Source: Bombardia bombarda (taxonomy: Eukaryota; Ascomycota; Sordariomycetes; Sordariales; Lasiosphaeriaceae). Taken from it: DNA of 64,000 bases. The notes beneath the pieces were generated by a model. That model saw nothing but the letters and a program-made list of their open reading frames with translations. It did not search any database and was not told the origin of the DNA. Both the position numbers and the translations under genes were made by a program. The stretch is taken from contig JAULSR010000009.1 of NCBI GenBank assembly GCA_030512295.1, forward strand, positions 124,001-188,000, read 5' to 3'. Below, one piece after another: positions 57,450-64,000 of the stretch (the first letter of the stretch is position 1; each line of letters starts with the position of its first letter).

Positions 57450-58427
57450 TCGCACACATCTGTTTCATCACCTATGTTCAGCTCCGACATGGACAACCAT
57501 CACCCCTCTCTCACGGTTGGACGGAAATGTACAGCACTTGTATAAATATGTATAAACGAAAAAGAACTCGAGACTGGCATTCGAGTGCTGGGGGAGGGGG
57601 ATGCCAAAGCGTCTTCTTCCCACCCGGCGTTTCGTTGATGATGCCCCGGGAAAGAAAAGTGAGAGTGGCATAAAGTTGGCTACCTCTTACTTATGGCTGG
57701 CGGCATACACCCCTCTCTTCAAAACTGTGCGATTATAGATGGAACAACAATAATAATTATCTAGACGGGATGGGGAAGGCGGTTTTTGTTTCATTATTGG
57801 GTTTTATCGGCGTTGGGCGAGGATAACAGGGGACAAGGAGGAAAGAGGATGGGGAGCAGAAAAAAATGTAATAAGGAAACTCTACAAGGGATGCATGGCT
57901 AGAAGAGATTCAGAAGACGGAAGGCCGGCTAGTTGGGCTCGCAGACGGGAGAGAGGCACTAGGTTGGTTGTTGTATAATATGGAATGGGGAACTCGGCTT
58001 CACAGCCTGTCTGTCGGTCGCTGGATAGACTAGATGACGTTCAGGAGCTTTTTTTCAGGACCGATATGAGCTCCTGGATACCTAGGTAATTTTACCTGCT
58101 CCATTCTGAGACAAAGTCCAATGGCGATCAGTTGTCAGTCCTGTCACGCTACTTTTGAGGATGTTCAAGTAAGTGACTTCGGCTGGTTGATTTCAGAGCT
58201 GAGAGACAGTCTCATGTTACTACTCGCAAACTCAACAAACCAATTACAAGCAAGCACCCAAAGCAAACAATGACAGGTCTCCAATCGTAGTATAAGCATA
58301 CACAACGTGCTCTACAGCTAAATCCTCCTTACTGACGAAAAAAGTTGCACAATCATGAAAGTGAGAGAGAGCCGTGAAGAGGTAAAAAGAGTATCTGCCA
58401 CTTGACATCCCAAGAATACACATCACC

Positions 58428-58452
58428 ATATCCCTATATCCCTATATCCCTA
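58428..58452. repeat. ATATCCCT tandem repeat, three copies
   Basis: Three adjacent ATATCCCT units. Minor slippage repeat in the carrier/Snx3 intergenic region. Confidence 0.85.
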
Positions 58453-58721
58453 TACTGCCAGTTGCCAGTATGATAGTTATCGGTCTCTCACACACACACT
58501 TGTCTGCTACCCCAATTAACCTGCCACCCATTCCGCATTTCGCATGCATCCGCCATCAACCACTCACAACACAATCATTCCCTCCCCATTCCCTCAACTT
58601 ACAGTCAGCCCAGCGATCAGCCTCAGGTGGAAGAAAAAGAAACGAACACGGGCAGTAGAAATTAATAGCACTGTTGGTAAAGAGGAAAAAAAAAAAAAAG
58701 GAAATGCCATCCTCATTCATA

Positions 58722-58740
58722 CCCCCCCCCCCCCCCCCCC
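58722..58740. repeat. Poly-C run (19 bases)
   Basis: C homopolymer about 40 bases after a poly-A run. Length may be inaccurate in the assembly. Confidence 0.9.
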
Positions 58741-59298
58741 TTGAGCAGGAGTGATAAATCCATATGGCCTTCTTCATGAATACACACAACTGACTGACTG
58801 ACTGGCTGACTGATCAACCCTCCCCCTCCCCTTTCCTGCATCTGTCCGGCTCCCCGTCATCCACCCAATCCATCCATCCATCCTCCATCCCATCCTCCAT
58901 CAAATCATTTTTTTGCATAATGATGCCTTCAGCAGTCGTCAGTCGTCGTCCATCAACTTATACAATGCCTGGGTTTCCGCCCAGCCATTTGGTGGTCGTT
59001 TGCGCAGCTTCCTCGGCATGCGAGGGGGTTGAGGTTGAGGTTGAGGTTGAGGTTGAGATTGAGGGTGGTGGCGGCAGCCTGATTGGTTGTTGCTAGTGTT
59101 GTTGTCGAGGTTGCGGTTGTGGCGGTGATGGTCGTGGTGGTGATTGGTGGCCGAAGATGATGAAGACGACGGCGTAGAAGAAGTAGTAGTAGGAGGAGAC
59201 GAAGTAAAGGTGTTGGCGGTAGTACTGGTAGTAGTAATAGTGCCAGAGGAAGAAGTAGTAGCAGTTGCTGTAGTCGCGAAACGAGCCAGCCGGAAGAG

Positions 59299-59428
59299 TC
59301 ACCAGGCGTTACGGTCCCAATTGGGGTCTGTATGTTTGGGGTATCCAATTGATTTTCATGGTCAGCCTTTGTTTTTCCCCCTTTTGTCTCTCATTCGGTA
59401 GTCTCTTGTCTTTTCTCACGACACACAC

Positions 59429-59500
<72 letters not shown>

Positions 59501-60197
59501 CACAAACAGACAACCAACGGGTGGTAGTTTTCTTTTTGTTTCTTTCTCGATCCCACCCGCCACCATTTCCTCCCATCCCATCACCCTCCACATGCATCAC
59601 GACGCAGAGGAGGAGGACGACGACACAGGAGGAAGAGCGGGGAGGGATTTAAAGGCAGTAGTAGCAGCGACAGTCTCAATCTCACCTTGCACAAACGCCG
59701 CCAGGACCTTGCTCCCCGTCTGCAGCAGGGGGTGCCCGACGACGATCTTGAGGAACTTTTCGAGCCCGGAGCGGCGGCCCTCGATCACGTCGTCGCTGAA
59801 GCGGTTGGTGAACACCTTGCCGGGCAGGGGCGGGATGGTGACGCGCGCGCTCTCGCGCTCGAGTATGTCGCGGAAGTACTCAAAGTCCGAGTAGCGGCGC
59901 CGCACCGACGACTGCCGCAGCTTGAAGGCCGGTATGTTGGTGCGGCACACAATCTCGTAGTCCGTGTACATGTGCCGCCCAATGCCGTGCGTGCGCGGGT
60001 TGCGGACCTGTAAGAAGTGTCGCAAAAAGCCGGCGGCGCGGCGGCGGTCTCTTGTTTAGCTGGCTATATTTTTCTTGAAAAGGGGGGGGGGGGGGGGGGG
60101 GCAACGCAACGCAACGCACCTCGATCTCGAGAAAGTTCTCGGGCGGCCCGTAGATCTCGTCAAACGACTGCTGTCGCGTGTCGGGCATGGACTGCAT
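59299..60197 (-). CDS. SNX3: Sorting nexin Snx3/Grd19 (PX domain)
   Basis: Three exons: 60197-60120, 60007-59686, 59327-59299; 142 residues, the normal length of fungal Snx3. It is nearly all PX domain: the conserved lead-in FDEIYGPPENFLEIEVRNP; RRRYSDFEYF, which contains the PI3P-binding Arg-Tyr pair; the PPLPGK loop; and RFSDDVIEGRRSGLEKFL. Exon 3 encodes only the last residues of the terminal DPNWDRNAW, a recognised Snx3 ending, so I prefer it to reading on past 59686. Snx3 binds PI3P on early endosomes and works with retromer to recycle membrane proteins to the Golgi. Intron 1 (112 bases) contains a G20 run and intron 2 (358 bases) a long CAA repeat. ATG 60197 is the first in frame, although the frame stays open for about 90 codons upstream without an ATG. 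Confidence 0.93.
59430..59500. repeat. (CAA)23 trinucleotide repeat in an intron
   Basis: About 71 bases of pure CAA lie on the plus strand within the second Snx3 intron (TTG on the transcript). It is preceded by a short CA run. Confidence 0.95.
60082..60101. repeat. Poly-G run (20 bases) in an intron
   Basis: Falls in intron 1 of the Snx3 gene, so the transcript carries a C20 pyrimidine tract, about 20 bases after the donor site. Confidence 0.9.
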
Positions 60198-61319
60198 GAT
60201 GGGCCGGTGGAGGCGGGCAGCAGCCGCAGCCGCAGCCGACGACTCGGCCGGTGAGGAAGGCAACTTGGGCGATTTCTCGGGCTCTGCGCTGCTGGACCCA
60301 GCGGCGGGAGCGCTTTGATTGTCGCTGGACGCCGTTTTCGCGGTGTTGGAGGGGGTCGAGTAGGTGTCTGTCTTGCTTTGGCCTTCGATGCAGCGATCGG
60401 GCGACTCGGCAAGGATGGACTGACGGACTTGGCCCGAGTAAAGAGCTGTGGTTAATCGTGGACCCTGCTATGGGCTCGTCTGATCGATACGGAATGGATG
60501 GCGCAATAAGTCAGGTGTGGTCGTCAATCGGGGGGTGAGAACGACCAAGCGGCTTTGAAAGTTAGTAGACAAGCGGGCATGCGGGCGGGCAGCTTGGGAG
60601 GGAAGGTGGGGTTATCTGGACGGCTTGGACCGACGTGCAAGAGCTACCCAAACGAGCTAACTTGGAATTCAGTGAGCTAGCACCTTCTAGATCCATGAAT
60701 AGTACGTGTGTATAGACACCAAAATCCGATCTGCAACTATGGATAGGTTGGAAGCGGGGACAATGCCGCTGCGCTTGCGTCTTACTGTCATAGAGGGGTG
60801 AGCTGGGTGTTGTACGAATATGGATGACATGCAAATAGAACCACCAATTTGATGTGCTTGATCATTTATTTCAAGTCAGATCTGTTTACTACATATATAG
60901 GTACATCTATCGATGTGATTGTTTTTGAAATTGCTCGTCGTCGTCAAGACATCAAGATAGCTAATTGTAACGACCAAGCGAACTGTTAAGTGTGATTTAT
61001 CCGACGTAATGAGAGACTTCATTTACACGGCATCTATTCAGTCTAGCTTTGATAAAAAGCTTATCTAGCTTCATGTACCGCGGGCTCGTATTCTGCCTTG
61101 GTAGAATACCTGTGATACCGCTTGGTGTGAGTCTGTAGAACGAAACGAAACGGTCCACAAGAGCAACGTTCTCACCTTCAGCCCGGTCAAAACTCTCGCA
61201 TATATTCCCAATGTGCCGTGCCCATCTAGTGGGTGTAGGGACCTGTGTCCCCAGGTCACAGCCATCTATCGGATGCCGCATCTGACCAATCTTACATGAC
61301 GCCATTACAGCATAACCCG
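60198..61319. other. Intergenic region upstream of SNX3
   Basis: Promoter of SNX3 and 3' flank of the SF3a1 gene. It includes the stretch 60198-60467, which is open in the Snx3 frame, and a 102-codon minus-strand frame at 60997-61305, both noted separately. Confidence 0.5.
60997..61305 (-). CDS. Possible small hypothetical protein
   Basis: An ATG at 61305 opens 102 codons with a mixed, fairly even composition and no low complexity. No domain is recognised. It lies only about 15 bases after the SF3a1 stop on the same strand, so it could equally be a chance frame within the SF3a1 3' UTR. A GTGAGA within it could act as a splice donor. Confidence 0.2.
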   Translation of the reverse strand: MASCKIGQMRHPIDGCDLGTQVPTPTRWARHIGNICESFDRAEGENVALVDRFVSFYRLTPSGITGILPRQNTSPRYMKLDKLFIKARLNRCRVNEVSHYVG

Positions 61320-63001
61320 TTATTTCTTGTCAGCAAACTTCTGGTGAATAGCTCGAATCTGTTCGTCCAGGTTGAATGTTTGCAGCTGATTAATGTGAGC
61401 GTGGCTCTTGCCATCCAGGCTGCCGTCAAAACTATTCAGGGCCACCTTCTTTCTCCTGCTTTGCTCTTCATCCGAGATGGGTTGGCCCGTAACGCTATCA
61501 AATACGTCGCTCCGTTGACTGGCCAACCGCTTGAGGTTGTTGGCGACATCTACCGTCGAGAGGTTGGTCGTGGCAAATCTGGACTCGGCCTTGGCCTTCT
61601 GCTCCTTCCATCGAGGATCAAGTAGCTCAACTAATGAGGGTTAGCGAACGATGCGCTAGTAGGGGGGGTGTGATATCAGGACATACTTCTCATGTGGTCA
61701 TCCAACTCGTTGAGTGGGATTTGCTGCTTGCAATTAGGGCATAGAGCCATCTGCAATCCAAGTTTATTGGCGGCTCGCTGTGCTGCACGGGGAACGTAGT
61801 TCTCCCTGATCTTCATCGGGGCGGCGCCACCTCTGGCTTCCGTCTGGGCCTGATGCATACGAGCTCGCGCTTGCACGCGCTCCTGTATCCTCTGTAGCTC
61901 ATCCTCCTCCTCGGCAGATCTAGGCTGGCCGTCTGGGGGCGCAGAAACACCATATGACTGGGCAGGAGGCGTGATTGTTGATTGGTACGGTTGGGCTGGT
62001 TGTGTAGGTGGCGCCTGCGCACCGTATGTTTGTGGAGGATAAGCGTTGAAGTGTGTGTCCTCGAATGGGAATGCCTCCTCAATGCGAAGATTGGAGCTGA
62101 TGGAGAGCTTGTTTTTCTCCTCCAGGGAGGCGTACTGGAGATCGTTCAGCGAGGTGGGAGGAGGAAGGTTAGCCTGGTCGTCTGATTCCTGAAAGGTAAT
62201 TGTCTCGACCACGACAAAGTCGTTCCAGTCGATGCGGGAGAACTCAATCTTCTGCTTCTCTTCTTCTTCCTCGTGTTTAGCCTTTTCAGCTTCCTGCCAA
62301 ATGGTATATTCGGCCCTCTGTTTGGCGCGGGCCAGAACGTGGTACTTGTCGCCGACATTGCGCTTGAGCTCGTCGACGCGCTCCTGCTGCACCTGGGTGC
62401 CGTCGCCGTTGACTCCGCTCTCGCGCAGCAAGATGGAGTATTGGTCGACCATGCTCTGGAAGAAGTTGTGGAATGTGTGGTTGGGTATCAAGAATTGGAA
62501 TTGAGGGTTGCTCGTCTCACGCTGGGCAAGCTGGGTCATGAACTGGCGCCCGTTCTTGGCGACAAACAAGGCAGTTAGTCGCACAATCTCCAAGTCCCCC
62601 TGGCTCATGCGAGGCATACGGGCAGAGAACTGGAAGTCGGGGGGCTTGGAAGGGCCCTTGGGCTCCTCCTTGACGGCCAGGGCGGCAGCGTCCCCCACGC
62701 GACCAGCAGCGACGGCGGTGCCACGGCCCGACATGATCTCGTGTTTCCGCCATTCGTAGAAGGCATTGTATGGGTCGGAGCTCGTCATGAGAAAGCTGAA
62801 CTTGGGGTTCTTGCCATGGTTCTCTCGGATGCGCTGCTCGAGGCCGAGACCGCCACGCATAACATATCCGGCCGTCTTCTCAATCGCCTCTCGAATCTCG
62901 CCCGGCGGCGGGATGATAATGCCCTCTGGGGGTCGAAGGTCGTCTAGTGAGATATTCGCCGTGGCCGCGGCCGTGGCGTCTCCGTTTGTCGCAACAGCCA
63001 T
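61320..63001 (-). CDS. Splicing factor 3A subunit 1 (SF3a120/Prp21)
   Basis: Exons 63001-61687 and 61630-61320; 541 residues. Two SURP domains are clear: about 36-88 (EAIEKTAGYVMRGGLGLEQRI.., ..DPYNAFYEWRKHE) and about 136-192 (LEIVRLTALFVAKNGRQFM.., ..HTFHNFFQSMVDQYSILL). A charged helix (..EKAKHEEEEEKQKIEF..) follows, then the DWNDFVVVETITF block, a Pro/Gln-rich stretch, and the C-terminal CPNCKQQIPLNELDDHMR joined across the intron to IELLDPRWKEQKAKAESR, a hallmark of this family. The intron has a GTATGT donor and a CTAAC branch site. With SF3a60 and SF3a66 it forms the SF3a part of the 17S U2 snRNP, needed for branch-site recognition. The ubiquitin-like domain of animal SF3A1 is absent, as is usual in fungi. 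Confidence 0.92.
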
Positions 63002-63635
63002 GGTGTATCGAGGTGGATGCTGGTGGTTACGCTGTCGCCTTGATGCCGTTTCGATGATGCACGCGGCACCAAAAAGATGTGCTGCAAGATCTTGGTCCAC
63101 GTCCAGACCGTGTCGACCCACAGTGATCCGTGCGTGCGATTGACTTGTAATATATTCGTACTGTGCGGCACACTCTGAATGGTAGGTGAAGTGAATGCTT
63201 ATTGTATGCGTAAAAATACTAAATATAGCCCTAAGAGCTGGCCGGATAGCGTCTTCAGTGCTCGGCTCTCAATATCCAATGTCACCGTGTCATATATCAT
63301 CCACACTGTATACTAGTTAATCCCAGTACGATGTACAGTGGGGTGCAGGCCCGTTTCAAACAAGCGGATGAGCGCTAGCCAGCTGCCAGTGGACTCAGCC
63401 CCAGCTTTCAGCAGCTGGGCTTGCTGGGCTACTGGTGGATCCTGACAAGCTGGGCCGCGTCCTCGGTTGCACCCCGGTAGGTAGGTTGCACGGACAAGGG
63501 ATAAGGCCACTTAAGCTGCAATGAATTTATTATGGGACTGGATCGTAGACCAGGGCATCTGCGCATGCTTCACCTCTAGCCCGCTGCCCCTTTCCAGCTT
63601 CTCCCTTCAACCCCTAGGTCTGAAGCCAGGACGAC

Positions 63636-63682
<47 letters not shown>

Positions 63683-63926
63683 CAGCCGCGTCTTGTCTCT
63701 ATTCTCTTTTTCTCAATTCTACCATTTTTCCCTTCTTCCCATGCCTGCCTTGTAATGAACCTTAATCTTTTCGACACTCGTTAAAAGCCCCAATCCCGGC
63801 TCCCTTTTTATGATCATTCTTCACCCGGCTGAAGTTGCGACCTCCTCCGCCGCCTGCATCCCCACCGGGACCCCCGACGCCAGATACCCGGCATCACGCC
63901 GTCCTCTGGCCTAGAATTACCTCGAC
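63002..63926. other. Divergent promoter region at the right edge
   Basis: Between the starts of the SF3a1 gene (minus) and the gene beginning at 63927 (plus). Contains a CAGA tetranucleotide repeat and CT-rich sequence consistent with a 5' UTR. No other gene is supported. Confidence 0.55.
63637..63682. repeat. (CAGA)11 tetranucleotide repeat
   Basis: Uninterrupted CAGA units about 245 bases upstream of the right-edge gene, likely in its promoter or 5' UTR. Confidence 0.95.
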
Positions 63927-64000
63927 ATGGCTCGATCCGGCAGTGCGAAGCCTTCGGCCTCGCGAGCTCCTCCCTCTCCCACGCCACCCGTCGCCGTCAT
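63927..64000 (+). CDS. 5' end of a gene cut by the window edge
   Basis: ATG at 63927 in a good context (CGACATGG) begins MARSGSAKPSASRAPPSP.. and stays open to the edge. Only 24 codons of a Ser/Pro/Ala-rich N-terminus are visible, so the product cannot be named. The CT-rich leader before it supports a real start. Confidence 0.5.
   Translation, partial: MARSGSAKPSASRAPPSPTPPVAV

Larger units (their letters stand above)
57450..59298. other. Convergent 3' region, 1.85 kb
   Basis: No gene between the stops of the carrier and Snx3 genes. Contains A- and C-homopolymers (58686-58699; 58722-58740) and an eight-base tandem repeat at 58428-58452. GGTTGA/TTGAGG hexamer repetition near 59027-59060 lies just beyond the last Snx3 exon and may be in its 3' UTR. 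Confidence 0.55.

Noticed and set aside
59597..60025. Snx3 reading straight through to the TGA at 59597
   Set aside because: This would give a poly-Ser tail instead of the family's DPNWDRNAW end, which is present downstream behind a good GTGAGA donor and CAG acceptor.

Overview
This is a stretch of nuclear DNA from a filamentous ascomycete, most likely a sordariomycete and perhaps a hypocrealean. The reasons are short spliceosomal introns (mostly 40-160 bases, GTRNGY donors, CTRAY-like branch sites), eukaryotic housekeeping proteins with clear fungal relatives, CT-rich promoters and UTRs, and many short tracts built on TACCTA/GTAC words. There are no bacterial-style operons. I saw no rRNA, tRNA or CRISPR, and no intact transposon.

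The window alternates between conserved gene blocks and accessory or gene-poor DNA. Region 1 (about 1-9 kb) is accessory. It holds a multi-exon gene of a fungal family with a PD-(D/E)XK-like signature, then relics of three families (an aminoglycoside-phosphotransferase-like gene, an uncharacterised 'HRH' family, an uncharacterised 'WQ..NRG' family) and an F-box/LRR-like gene. The relics are broken by frameshifts and by stops that each fit a single C-to-T change, which resembles RIP. Region 2 (9.7-12.4 kb) is a convergent pair: a sedoheptulose-bisphosphatase-type histidine phosphatase and a class I methyltransferase whose model needs an 8-base microexon and a GC-AG intron.

Region 3 (12.4-32.8 kb) is about 20 kb in which I can support no protein-coding gene. 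It lies upstream of a Gln/Pro-rich Zn2Cys6 transcription factor (32.76-34.2 kb) and may be its regulatory region. Region 4 (35.2-44.3 kb) is accessory again: a gene with a 225-base in-frame tandem duplication whose copies differ mostly by C/G-to-T/A transitions, a second broken copy of the WQ family, a coiled-coil fragment and a second phosphotransferase-like relic.

Region 5 (45-64 kb) is a housekeeping block: a small single-pass membrane protein, the proteasome-associated deubiquitinase Ubp6, a large RRM protein, the mitochondrial pyrimidine nucleotide carrier Rim2, the retromer-linked sorting nexin Snx3, the U2 snRNP protein SF3a1/Prp21, and the first codons of another gene at the right edge. 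These genes share no pathway; their proximity looks like ordinary fungal synteny. Exon coordinates were placed by hand from splice signals, reading-frame continuity and protein-family fit, and have not been tested against transcripts.
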